Shown here in pieces: positions 52,998 through 61,003 of a stretch of 64,000 nt of DNA. How positions within the stretch are numbered: the first letter of the stretch is position 1; each line of letters begins with the position of its first letter. The stretch is from the NCBI GenBank assembly GCA_902566785.1, contig CACFKI010000002.1, positions 51,795 through 115,794 of the forward strand. Reading direction: 5' to 3'. This DNA comes from an uncultured Pelagibacteraceae bacterium. Its GTDB lineage: Bacteria > Pseudomonadota > Alphaproteobacteria > Pelagibacterales > Pelagibacteraceae. The position numbers and the translations under genes are program-made. Below the pieces are notes generated by a model that was not told where the DNA came from, made no database searches, and saw nothing but the letters and a program-made list of their open reading frames with translations.

Positions 52998-53032
52998 GCT
53001 TAAAAATACCCCTATTATCTAAAGTTTTAAGC
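52998..53032. repeat. Inverted repeat between rplM and metY
   Basis: GCTTAAAA (52998-53005) and TTTTAAGC (53025-53032) are perfectly complementary around a 19-nt loop. It lies upstream of both divergent genes. It might belong to the metY leader or be a regulator site; nothing decides between these. Confidence 0.5.
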
Positions 53033-53105
53033 CTTGATTAAATAGTTTGAAAAAAATAGAATTAAGATGATGAATTTTAGTCCATCGAGGTATTATAAAT
53101 ATAAA

Positions 53106-53148
53106 TATATTGTACACCTGCAAAAGCAAAGTACTTTAAAAAAGGGAG
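53106..53148 (+). promoter_or_regulatory. SAM-V riboswitch controlling metY translation
   Basis: The metY leader contains TGTACACCTGCAAAAGCAAA followed by GTACTTTAAAAAAGGGAG. GTAC (53112-53115) pairs with GTAC (53131-53134), and loop bases CCT (53117-53119) can pair with AGG in AAAAAAGGG to make the pseudoknot of the SAM-II/SAM-V fold. The AGGGAG is also the Shine-Dalgarno, so S-adenosylmethionine binding would hide the ribosome site. SAM-V is known from Pelagibacter in front of methionine genes, which matches metY here. Confidence 0.85.
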
Positions 53149-53153
53149 ATTAA

Positions 53154-54473
53154 ATGTCTAAAAATCCAGAAACAATAGCATTACATGGTGGAGATTATAG
53201 AAGTGATCCATCAACGACTGCGGTAGCAGTCCCAATTTATAGAACAACTTCTTATCAGTTCAATAATACTGATCACGCTGCAAATTTGTTTGGCTTGAAA
53301 GAATTTGGAAATATTTATACAAGAATAATGAATCCAACAAATGACGTTCTAGAAAAAAGAGTTGCAGCCTTAGAAAATGGTTTAGCTTGTGTAACCGTAG
53401 GATCAGGACAAGCTGCATCTACTTTTGCAATAATGAATGTCTGTCAATCTGGAGATAATTTTATAAGTTCTACAGATTTATATGGTGGAACAGTAAATTT
53501 GTTTACACATACTTTAAAAAAACTTGGAATTGAATGTAGGTATGCTGATCCTTCAGATCCAAAAAATTTTGAAAAATTAGTTGATGAAAGAACAAGATGT
53601 TTTTATGCAGAAACACTGCCTAATCCATACTTAAGGGTTTTTCCAATTAAAGAAGTTTCAGATATTGGTAGAAAACATAATATACCTTTAATCATGGATA
53701 ATACAGCAGCTCCTGTAATTTGTAAGCCTTTAGATCATGGTGCAGCAGTAGTTGTTCATTCACTTACGAAATTTATAGGTGGGCATGGAACAGTTATAGG
53801 AGGTTGTTTGGTTGATGGTGGAAATTTTGATTGGACAGCAGACCCAAAAAGACAACCAATGTTTAACGAACCAGATGCTAGTTATGGTGGAGCAGTTTGG
53901 GGACAAGTAGTTCCACAATTAACAGGAGCAAATGTAGCATTTGCTGTAAGAGCAAGAGTTTGTTTATTAAGAGATTTGGGAGCTCCTCTAGCACCAGACA
54001 ATGCTTGGGGAATAATTCAAGGTTTAGAAACAGCTCCATTAAGAATGAAACAACACTGTTCTAACGCTGAAAAAGTTGTAAATTTTTTAACAAAGCACAA
54101 AAGTGTAGATAGAGTAATCTACCCTACCCTTCATAAAGGAGCTGTCGGTGATAGAGCTAAAAAATACTTTAAAGGTGGAAATGGGGCACTCGTTGGTATT
54201 GAAGTTAAAGGTGGTGTAGAAGCTGGTAAAAAATTTATTGAAGCTTTAAAAATGTTTTACCATGTCGCAAACATCGGAGACGCTAGAAGTTTAGCAATAC
54301 ATCCTGCAACAACTACACATAGCCAACTTAATGAGGAAGAGTTGTTAGCAGCGGGTGTTACGCCAGGTTATGTAAGACTATCGATTGGTATAGAGCATCC
54401 AGATGATATTATTGCTGATTTAGATCAAGCACTTGGAGCATCGGGTAAACCTAGTCTTAAAGCTGTAAGCTAG
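53154..54473 (+). CDS. metY: O-acetylhomoserine sulfhydrylase (MetY-type)
   Basis: The 439-residue PLP enzyme of the Cys/Met metabolism family begins PETIALHGGDYRSDPSTTAVAVPIYRTTSYQF. The PLP lysine is in VVHSLTKFIGGHGTVIGG, and SLAIHPATTTHSQL near the end is typical of MetY. It makes homocysteine (or methionine with methanethiol) from acylhomoserine. Expression is probably controlled by the SAM-V element just upstream. Its 3' end overlaps the convergent heme A synthase gene by 17 bp. G+C and codon use are richer than neighbours, as for a highly expressed gene. Confidence 0.95.
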   Translation: MSKNPETIALHGGDYRSDPSTTAVAVPIYRTTSYQFNNTDHAANLFGLKEFGNIYTRIMNPTNDVLEKRVAALENGLACVTVGSGQAASTFAIMNVCQSGDNFISSTDLYGGTVNLFTHTLKKLGIECRYADPSDPKNFEKLVDERTRCFYAETLPNPYLRVFPIKEVSDIGRKHNIPLIMDNTAAPVICKPLDHGAAVVVHSLTKFIGGHGTVIGGCLVDGGNFDWTADPKRQPMFNEPDASYGGAVWGQVVPQLTGANVAFAVRARVCLLRDLGAPLAPDNAWGIIQGLETAPLRMKQHCSNAEKVVNFLTKHKSVDRVIYPTLHKGAVGDRAKKYFKGGNGALVGIEVKGGVEAGKKFIEALKMFYHVANIGDARSLAIHPATTTHSQLNEEELLAAGVTPGYVRLSIGIEHPDDIIADLDQALGASGKPSLKAVS

Positions 54474-55506
54474 TTTTTCTATTTATAAATAATAAATAAA
54501 TAGAGGAAGAAACTAGAAAAATTGAACTTATTTGGTGCATGGATGCAATGTAAATCTGTGCACCATTAAGAATAGTTAAAATTCCTAATACAATTTGTAA
54601 AATTAAAAGAAAACCGATCACGTTAATTGAAACTTTAGAATTATTTAATTTATTATAATAAACTTGAAAAAAAATTATAAGATAAACAAATAAAATTAAG
54701 TAAGCTAAGTTACGATGTATAAACTGAACCAAAGAAGGATCATTGAAAACATTTATATTAAATAAATTCTTAACTTCATTATCATCAGGAAAATAGTTAT
54801 TTCCCATTAGGGGCCATGAATTATAAATTTGTCCAGCATCCATACCTGAGACAAATGCACCAATTACAATTTGAAAAAATATAAGAAAAACAAAAAAGAA
54901 GGTTAAATAATTATTTATTTCCCTGCTTATATTTAAATTTTTTAATTTTAAATAGTTCCAATAAATCAAAGACAATATTATAAAAGCCATTAATAAATGT
55001 ATTGATAATCTATAATGGCTTACATCTATTCTATCTACTAAACCACTTGAAACCATATACCAACCTAAAAAACCTTGAAAGCATATTAAAAAGAAAATTA
55101 AATACAAAGCAGTTAATTTTTTAAAATTTAATTTAAAAGTGAAATATATTAATGGTAATAAAAAGGATATTCCTATTAATCTTCCTAAAAACCTATGTGC
55201 CCACTCCCACCAAAATATTATTTTAAATTCGCTAAGAGTCATTGAATAATTTTGAATTTTATACTCTGGGATCTCCTTATAAAGATTAAAATAGTTTTGC
55301 CATTCCTGAGAGTTCAAGGGTGGTATAAAACCTGCAAATAACTCCCATGTGGTTATAGATAAACCAGAATCAGTTAGTCTAGTAAGTCCTCCAACTATAA
55401 TCATCAAGGCAATTATCCAAAACATTGATACAAGCCAAATAGATAAGTATTTTTTTAGTTGATTATTCTCTATGTACATATTCGGATAAATATAATAATT
55501 ATTCAT
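54457..55506 (-). CDS. ctaA: Heme A synthase (CtaA/COX15)
   Basis: The 349-residue membrane protein has eight helices. GGLTRLTDSGLSITTWELFAGFIPP is the COX15 hallmark, with heme-ligand histidines in WEWAHRFLGRLIG, the DVSHYRLSIHLL helix, VQFIHRNLAYL and ASMHQISS. It oxidises the methyl group of heme O to make heme A for cytochrome oxidase. Two ATGs (55506 and 55476) are possible. It diverges from the chorismate mutase gene. Confidence 0.95.
   Translation of the reverse strand: MNNYYIYPNMYIENNQLKKYLSIWLVSMFWIIALMIIVGGLTRLTDSGLSITTWELFAGFIPPLNSQEWQNYFNLYKEIPEYKIQNYSMTLSEFKIIFWWEWAHRFLGRLIGISFLLPLIYFTFKLNFKKLTALYLIFFLICFQGFLGWYMVSSGLVDRIDVSHYRLSIHLLMAFIILSLIYWNYLKLKNLNISREINNYLTFFFVFLIFFQIVIGAFVSGMDAGQIYNSWPLMGNNYFPDDNEVKNLFNINVFNDPSLVQFIHRNLAYLILFVYLIIFFQVYYNKLNNSKVSINVIGFLLILQIVLGILTILNGAQIYIASMHQISSIFLVSSSIYLLFINRKTSLQL
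54470..54512. repeat. Interrupted inverted repeat at the metY/ctaA convergence
   Basis: CTAGTTT...CTATTTAT pairs with ATAAATAG...AAACTAG around a short AAATA loop, with an unequal internal bulge. It begins in the metY stop codon and lies inside the end of the heme A synthase gene. It could stop or pause transcription from either side; there is no T-run, so this is uncertain. Confidence 0.4.
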
Positions 55507-55522
55507 AAATCCAATTGATTAA

Positions 55523-55813
55523 ATGTCGCCAATTAAAAAAAAAAAGCTAGAAAAATTAAGAAAACAGCTAGATAAGCTGGATGACTCTTTAATTAAGATT
55601 ATTAAAAAAAGAACTAATTTAGTAAAACAAGTTCTAAATCTAAAAGATTACAAAAATCAGATAGTTGATCAAAAAAGAATAAAAAAAATATTAAATAATA
55701 TAAAAATCAAATCAGTAAAAAATAATATAGATCCAAGAATCACAAAACGAATATGGAAAAATATGATTTGGTCTTACATTGATTACGAAAAAAGAAATTT
55801 TAAAAAAAAATAA
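55523..55813 (+). CDS. Chorismate mutase, AroQ type
   Basis: This 96-residue all-helical protein has LEKLRKQLDKLDDSLIKIIKKRTNLVKQVLNLK, matching the 'LR..ID.iD..i..Ll.~R..l...v...K' pattern with active-site Arg and Lys, and QKRIKKIL further on. It converts chorismate to prephenate for Phe/Tyr synthesis. No other aromatic gene is close. It is very Lys-rich, like other proteins here. It meets rpmG end to end with no gap. Confidence 0.88.
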   Translation: MSPIKKKKLEKLRKQLDKLDDSLIKIIKKRTNLVKQVLNLKDYKNQIVDQKRIKKILNNIKIKSVKNNIDPRITKRIWKNMIWSYIDYEKRNFKKK

Positions 55814-56005
55814 TTATTTACTATGTGGTGGAAGTTTTTTTTCTACAAATACTTCATGTTTTCTGGTTGAGGGATTATATTTTTTTGCTTTTAATTTAAT
55901 TTTAGCTTTTTCACCACCAGCAGGTTTTTTTACATAATAAAAAAAAGGGCTATCAGGTTTAGACTCTGGGACCAATCTTACTTTTACATGAGTTTTTTTT
56001 GCCAT
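55814..56005 (-). CDS. rpmG: 50S ribosomal protein L33 (zinc-free type)
   Basis: The 63-residue protein begins MAKKTHVKVRLVPES and has FFYYVKKPAGGEKAKIKLKAKKYNPSTRKHEVFVEKKL, the L33 pattern 'K.yd...rkh..~.e.K'. It contains no cysteine, so it is the form that does not bind zinc. It is a little longer than E. coli L33 (55). It lies 1 bp downstream of the merR-like gene, probably co-transcribed. Confidence 0.93.
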   Translation of the reverse strand: MAKKTHVKVRLVPESKPDSPFFYYVKKPAGGEKAKIKLKAKKYNPSTRKHEVFVEKKLPPHSK

Positions 56006-56006
56006 T

Positions 56007-56387
56007 CTAACCTAACCTCTTGATTTCTTTAATCAATGTAGAAATTTTTTCTACTTTGTTTTTAATATTATTTTTAGATACTTTTATAGTAGTAAAATCA
56101 TTTTCGTCAAGTTTAAATGAATTTACATTTTGAAGATGTTTTTTAACACCATTAATAGTCATACCATCAACTTTTAACAATTTTTTAATTTTTACGAGTA
56201 TATTAACAGAATTTTTATCATAGTACCTTCTATTACCATTAAAAAATTTAGGCTTTATTTGTTTAAATTCTTTTTCCCAAAACCTAATAGTGTGAGTATT
56301 TAACTTTCCGGTTTTTCTATTTATTAAGTTTAAAATTTTTGCAACTTCACCAATAGATTTGTATGCATTGTCAGATTTTTCACTCAT
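56007..56387 (-). CDS. MerR-family transcriptional regulator
   Basis: The 126-residue protein has an N-terminal winged helix: IGEVAKILNLINRKTGKLNTHTIRFWEKEF and FNGNRRYYDKNSVNILVKIKKLL. The recognition wing pattern R(Y/F)Y is intact. The C-terminus is short and carries no metal-binding cysteines. It sits directly behind ihfA with an overlap of start and stop, a conserved alphaproteobacterial order (plsX-fabH-ihfA-merR). Its targets are unknown. Confidence 0.92.
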   Translation of the reverse strand: MSEKSDNAYKSIGEVAKILNLINRKTGKLNTHTIRFWEKEFKQIKPKFFNGNRRYYDKNSVNILVKIKKLLKVDGMTINGVKKHLQNVNSFKLDENDFTTIKVSKNNIKNKVEKISTLIKEIKRLG

Positions 56388-56677
56388 TTCTGCTATTTAT
56401 CTTTTTTTTAAATTCTTTTGAAGGTTTAAATAAAATTACATTTCGCTCAGATATGGTTTTAATTTCCTTTGTTTTAGGATTTCTACCAATTCTACTTTTC
56501 TTTTTTCTCACTGTAAATGTTCCAAAATTAGATATTTTTACTTTACCATTTTTTTTTTAATTCATCAAAAATAATGTTAAAAAGATCTTCTAATATATTC
56601 TCTGTTACGTTTTTTGAGTATCCTATCTGAAGATATAAAGAATTAATAATATCTTTTTTGGTTAAATTGAGTCGCAT
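56380..56677 (-). pseudogene. ihfA: Integration host factor alpha, frame broken in an A10 run
   Basis: Starting at ATG 56677 the sequence reads MRLNLTKKDIINSLYLQIGY to FDELKKK, then hits a stop at once. The remainder, KVKISNFGTFTVRKKKSRIG and GRNPKTKEIKTISERNVILF, is intact in the next frame to TGA 56380-56382. Removing one A from the ten-A run (56549-56558 as T on the plus strand) restores a full 98-residue IhfA with LKKNGKVKISNFG. The total length is 3n+1. It may be a sequencing or assembly error, a true mutation, or rescued by polymerase slippage. IhfA bends DNA with IhfB. Confidence 0.9.
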
Positions 56678-56680
56678 CAA

Positions 56681-57688
56681 CTAATTTATATTAGTCTTAA
56701 TTTTATCAATCAATTCATTTTTAACTATTTTTTCACATACTGATAAAGCATTAGCAAAACCTATATAGTCTGTACCACCATGACTTTTAACTACGGGAGA
56801 ATCTAATCCTAATAATATTGCGCCATTATAGGATCTTGGATCTAGCTTTTTTTTAAAATTATTAATGTTTTTTATATTAAGTAGAGATGATATTTTTCCA
56901 AGTAAATTACCTGTTAAAGCTTTTTTGATTTCTTGAGTAATGAAGTTAGCTGTTCCCTCTGCTGTTTTCAGTGCAACATTTCCTGTAAATCCATCTGTAA
57001 CTATTACATTTACATTTCCATCCATAATATGATTGCCTTCAATATATCCATGAAACTCGAATAATTGGTTATTTAATTTTTGCATTTCTTGAAAAGTATT
57101 TTTGATAGTGGCATTGCCTTTTAACTCCTCTGATCCAATATTTAATAACGCAACTTTAGAAATTTCATCTGGGAACAAAGATTTGTGCAGTGCAGCTCCC
57201 ATTATAGAAAAATCTTTCAAATTTTTTTCACTACACTCAATATTAGCTCCCAAATCTAAAACTACATTAATTCCTTTTTTGTTAGGCCATAAACCTGATA
57301 AGGCTGGTTTGTCGATATTATTTATCATTTTAAGATTTAATTTAGCTATGACAAATAAAGCTCCAGTATTTCCTGCAGATAAAATAATATCTGAAGTTTT
57401 ATTTCTAACACTTTCTATTGCTAGCCACATGCTTGTATCTTTACCTCTTTTTGCTGCTGTAAGAGCACTATCTTCACCTTTGATATTTTTATCAGTGTGA
57501 ATTATTTCATAATATTTACTTTCAATTTTTTTGTTTTTTAAAAATTTGTTGATTAAATCTTTGTCACCAAAAATTCTGTAATAAATTTCTTTACATTGTG
57601 AATGATGTAATTCAATACCGTCGATTACTTTTTGAGGTGCATTATCACCACCCATTGCATCAACTGCAATTATAATTGGTTTTGACAT
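56681..57688 (-). CDS. plsX: Phosphate acyltransferase PlsX
   Basis: The 335-residue enzyme begins PIIIAVDAMGGDNAP, the PlsX hallmark, with SAGNTGALFVIAKLNLKMI and DGFTGNVALKTAEGTANF further on. It makes acyl phosphate from acyl-ACP for phospholipid synthesis. It follows rpmF by 6 bp, as usual. fabH, which normally follows plsX, is not here: ihfA starts only 3 bp beyond the plsX stop. Confidence 0.96.
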   Translation of the reverse strand: MSKPIIIAVDAMGGDNAPQKVIDGIELHHSQCKEIYYRIFGDKDLINKFLKNKKIESKYYEIIHTDKNIKGEDSALTAAKRGKDTSMWLAIESVRNKTSDIILSAGNTGALFVIAKLNLKMINNIDKPALSGLWPNKKGINVVLDLGANIECSEKNLKDFSIMGAALHKSLFPDEISKVALLNIGSEELKGNATIKNTFQEMQKLNNQLFEFHGYIEGNHIMDGNVNVIVTDGFTGNVALKTAEGTANFITQEIKKALTGNLLGKISSLLNIKNINNFKKKLDPRSYNGAILLGLDSPVVKSHGGTDYIGFANALSVCEKIVKNELIDKIKTNIN

Positions 57689-57694
57689 TTATAG

Positions 57695-57874
57695 TTATTC
57701 TTTTGGTTCTAAGACCTGTCTACCTTTGTAAAAACCTGTTTTTAAATCCATATGATGTGAAAGTCTGTATTCACCAGATTTTTTATCTTCTATAATATTT
57801 TTTGGAGAAACACGAATATGTGATCGTCTTTTTCCAGATCTTGATTTTGTTGTTTTTCGTTTTGGTACAGCCAT
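57695..57874 (-). CDS. rpmF: 50S ribosomal protein L32
   Basis: This 59-residue protein starts [19 protein letters not shown] and has [20 protein letters not shown]. It is too short for many ORF filters, but the family match is clear. It has no zinc-binding cysteines, as typical of proteobacterial L32. It stands between the cytochrome chaperone gene and plsX in the standard order; the DUF177/YceD gene often found just upstream is missing. Confidence 0.96.
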   Translation of the reverse strand: MAVPKRKTTKSRSGKRRSHIRVSPKNIIEDKKSGEYRLSHHMDLKTGFYKGRQVLEPKE

Positions 57875-57878
57875 AATA

Positions 57879-58352
57879 TTAAAAGTTAAAACTTATTACA
57901 TCTTTTGACGAAAAATTTAAAGCATTATTTGACACATATAATATGTATTTATCAAAGTATTTTATCAAATAATCTAACTCTGATCCCAAATTAAGATAAT
58001 TAGATAGAAAAGCAGTTTTTTTATGTTTTTCTAAATCATCCCATGTATCAATTTTTGAAATTATTAGATGAAATAAATTTACATATTGTTTCATTCTTTT
58101 GTTAATGGACATATCTCCATACCCTATCTCTCTAATCGAGGTTTCTATTTCTTTAAATATATAATCATAAATTTCTTGAATTTCTTTTTTTGAAGAATGA
58201 TTTTTGTAATACTTTAAAAAGAAAGCAAAATGTAAAAGAAATAAAAATAGCCTATCTGAAAATAAATCATTATTCTCTATATTTTTAAACAGTTTTTTAT
58301 TTCTAGTTAATTTAATTAAATTATTGTAAATATTTATATATTTATGACTCAT
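57879..58352 (-). CDS. Ubiquinol-cytochrome c chaperone family protein
   Basis: The 157-residue protein, helical and Lys/Tyr-rich, contains [48 protein letters not shown] (the 'RE.GvGD..v.k.~k.~..afygr' motif) and a C-terminal Leu/Tyr-rich helix. It matches the Cbp3/UQCC1-type chaperone family that assists cytochrome bc1 assembly, though diverged. Its position divergent from bamE and upstream of rpmF agrees with alphaproteobacterial synteny. Its start overlaps the bamE start by 9 bp on the opposite strand. Confidence 0.82.
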   Translation of the reverse strand: MSHKYINIYNNLIKLTRNKKLFKNIENNDLFSDRLFLFLLHFAFFLKYYKNHSSKKEIQEIYDYIFKEIETSIREIGYGDMSINKRMKQYVNLFHLIISKIDTWDDLEKHKKTAFLSNYLNLGSELDYLIKYFDKYILYVSNNALNFSSKDVISFNF

Positions 58353-58811
58353 AAAACTTTTGTATTTTTTATATTATTCATTTTTTTAATAAATTGTAGT
58401 GCTCAAAAAGTAACACGTATTCATGGAAATTTATCTTTAAAAAACAATGAAAGTAAAATTTTGGTTAATAAATCTAACAAAAATGATGTTATAAAAATAT
58501 TGGGAGAGCCATCAAGTAAAAGTAATTTTGACAAAAATATATGGTTTTATATTGAGCAAAAGAAACAAAATAAATCCATAATTAAACTAGGTAAACAATT
58601 TATTGAAGAAAATAACGTCTTAACAATAAAATTTGATGCCAAAGGCATAGTTAATAAGAAAGAGTTTTTAAATAAAGACGATTTAAAAGAAATAAAATTT
58701 GCAAAAGGTGAGACTGTACCTGCCTACACAAACAATTCTTTTATGTATGATTTTTTATCAAGTTTTAGAGATAAAATTAACGCACCATTCAAAAAAAAAA
58801 ATAAAAAATAA
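58344..58811 (+). CDS. bamE: BamE/SmpA-OmlA outer-membrane lipoprotein
   Basis: The 155-residue lipoprotein has signal FVFFILFIFLINCSAQK with lipobox Cys18. The BamE domain shows 'NKSNKNDVIKILGEPSSKSNFDKNIWFYIEQK', with the conserved VIKILGEPSS and WFYIE pieces. It is part of the Bam complex that inserts beta-barrel proteins into the outer membrane. It diverges from the chaperone gene and converges with the pyrophosphatase gene. Confidence 0.9.
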   Translation: MTHKTFVFFILFIFLINCSAQKVTRIHGNLSLKNNESKILVNKSNKNDVIKILGEPSSKSNFDKNIWFYIEQKKQNKSIIKLGKQFIEENNVLTIKFDAKGIVNKKEFLNKDDLKEIKFAKGETVPAYTNNSFMYDFLSSFRDKINAPFKKKNKK

Positions 58812-58816
58812 TTAAT

Positions 58817-60922
58817 TTATCCTGCTAAAACTGCCAAAAGCAAAAGCGCTACAATATTGGTAATTTTAATCATAGGATTAACTGCAGGTCCAGCTGTATC
58901 TTTATATGGATCACCCACAGTGTCGCCTGTAACTGCAGCTTTATGTGCCTCTGAACCTTTTCCACCATAATTTCCGTCTTCTATATATTTTTTCGCATTA
59001 TCCCATGCTCCTCCACCTGCCGTCATAGATATTGCTACAAATAATCCTGTAATTATAACTCCTAACAACATAGCACCAACAGCTGCTAAGGCTGCAACTT
59101 GACCACCTATTGCAAAGATAATGAAATATAAAACAATTGGAGAGAGCACTGGTAATAAAGATGGAATTATCATTTCTTTAATTGCAGCTTGTGTCAAAAG
59201 ATCAACTAATCTTCCATAGTCAGGTTTGGCCTTTCTTTTCATAATGCCCGGAATTTTTTTAAATTGTCTTCTTACTTCAACTACTACAGCGCCACCTGCT
59301 CGACCGACCGCTTGCATGCCCATAGATCCAAAAAGATAAGGCAGCATACCGCCAACTAATAAACCAACAACTACGAATGGATTCGATAAATCAAAAGTTA
59401 CTGTAACGCCCTCTAATTTTGATCCAGCTATTTTTGAAAAGTGTTTGATATCCTCTGTATATGCTGCAAACAAAACCAAAGCACCTAAACCTGCAGATCC
59501 TATTGCATATCCTTTTGTTACAGCTTTGGTTGTGTTACCTACAGCATCTAATGCGTCAGTTGTTTTTCTTACGTTTTTTGGTAAATTTGACATTTCAGCA
59601 ATACCACCTGCATTGTCAGTAACAGGACCGTATGCATCTAAAGCAACAACCATACCAGCTAATGCAAGCATAGTGGTAACAGCAATAGCTATTCCATATA
59701 AACCAGCAATATGGTTGGTTAATAAAATTCCTCCAACAATAATTATAGCTGGAATTGCTGTAGCCTCCATTGATACAGCTAAACCTTGAATTACATTTGT
59801 ACCATGCCCAGTTGTAGAGGATGATGCAACACTTTTAACAGGTCTATAATTGGTCCCAGTGTAGTATTCAGTAACCCATATTATTAGTCCAGTTATAACT
59901 AAACCTATTACTCCACAAATATATAAACTCTTACCTGTAAAATTTTTGTCGGAAATTGAATAATTTGTATCTAAGCCTAAAACAAAATCTGTTATTGGGT
60001 ATAAAATTATTAAAGAGGTAATTGCTGTAACTACAAATCCTTTGTAGAGAGCGGTCATAATATTTTTTGATTTACCTAATTTTACAAAAAAAGTTCCTAA
60101 AATTGATGTTAATATACAGGCTCCACCTATTGATAAAGGATAAACCATCATATTTAAATCTTGATAGAAAAATATAGACGATAATACCATTGTTGCTACT
60201 ATTGTTACTGCATAAGTTTCAAATAAATCTGCTGCCATACCAGCACAGTCTCCAACATTATCTCCCACATTATCAGCTATAACAGCAGGGTTTCGTGGAT
60301 CGTCCTCAGGTATACCTGCCTCAACTTTTCCAACTAAATCTGCACCAACATCTGCACCTTTAGTAAAAATTCCCCCTCCAAGTCGTGCAAAAATAGAAAT
60401 TAATGATGCTCCAAAACCTAATGCAACTAGTGCATTTACTATTTCTCTTTCATCAACACCAAATGAAAGTAATAAATAATAGTACACTGCAATTGATAAA
60501 AGAGCTAAACCAGCAACTAACATTCCAGTTACAGCACCTGATTTAAATGCAATAGATAAACCTTGTGATAATCCTTTTCTTGAGGCTTCGGCAGTTCTTA
60601 CATTTGCTTGTACCGAAACTAACATTCCAACATATCCTGCTATCCCTGATAGAGCAGCACCAATTAAATATCCTAAGCCAACTAAAATACTAAAAGCAAA
60701 GCTAATAATTACTAGTACAACTAAACCAACTATTGCAATTGTTTTATATTGTCTATTGAGATAAGCTTTTGCACCAACTTGTATTGCTGATGCTATTTCT
60801 TGCATTTTATTATTTCCAGCACTTGAGTTTAAAATATTTTTACCTGTAAAAAAACCATAAACTATTGATAATAAACCTGCTAAAATTATTAGTTGTAATA
60901 TATTTAAAACTGAAGCGTCCAT
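58817..60922 (-). CDS. hppA: Membrane-bound proton-pumping pyrophosphatase (K+-independent type)
   Basis: The 701-residue protein has about sixteen helices. The active-site sequences [42 protein letters not shown] and [11 protein letters not shown] are complete. The residue deciding potassium dependence is Lys in [10 protein letters not shown], marking the K+-independent class. It uses pyrophosphate hydrolysis to pump protons across the inner membrane, conserving energy from biosynthetic PPi. It is transcribed alone, and codon use and G+C suggest strong expression. Confidence 0.96.
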   Translation of the reverse strand: MDASVLNILQLIILAGLLSIVYGFFTGKNILNSSAGNNKMQEIASAIQVGAKAYLNRQYKTIAIVGLVVLVIISFAFSILVGLGYLIGAALSGIAGYVGMLVSVQANVRTAEASRKGLSQGLSIAFKSGAVTGMLVAGLALLSIAVYYYLLLSFGVDEREIVNALVALGFGASLISIFARLGGGIFTKGADVGADLVGKVEAGIPEDDPRNPAVIADNVGDNVGDCAGMAADLFETYAVTIVATMVLSSIFFYQDLNMMVYPLSIGGACILTSILGTFFVKLGKSKNIMTALYKGFVVTAITSLIILYPITDFVLGLDTNYSISDKNFTGKSLYICGVIGLVITGLIIWVTEYYTGTNYRPVKSVASSSTTGHGTNVIQGLAVSMEATAIPAIIIVGGILLTNHIAGLYGIAIAVTTMLALAGMVVALDAYGPVTDNAGGIAEMSNLPKNVRKTTDALDAVGNTTKAVTKGYAIGSAGLGALVLFAAYTEDIKHFSKIAGSKLEGVTVTFDLSNPFVVVGLLVGGMLPYLFGSMGMQAVGRAGGAVVVEVRRQFKKIPGIMKRKAKPDYGRLVDLLTQAAIKEMIIPSLLPVLSPIVLYFIIFAIGGQVAALAAVGAMLLGVIITGLFVAISMTAGGGAWDNAKKYIEDGNYGGKGSEAHKAAVTGDTVGDPYKDTAGPAVNPMIKITNIVALLLLAVLAG

Positions 60923-61003
60923 AAATTCCTTAATTGTTAGTTAATACTATTTAATAAAAATCGCACATTACAAAAAAGTGGCTAAAAGGCAATATTTAAC
61001 TTT

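Noticed and set aside
56363-56560. 65-residue plus-strand frame opposite ihfA
   Set aside because: The plus-strand translation has no family likeness, while the minus strand gives nearly complete IhfA.
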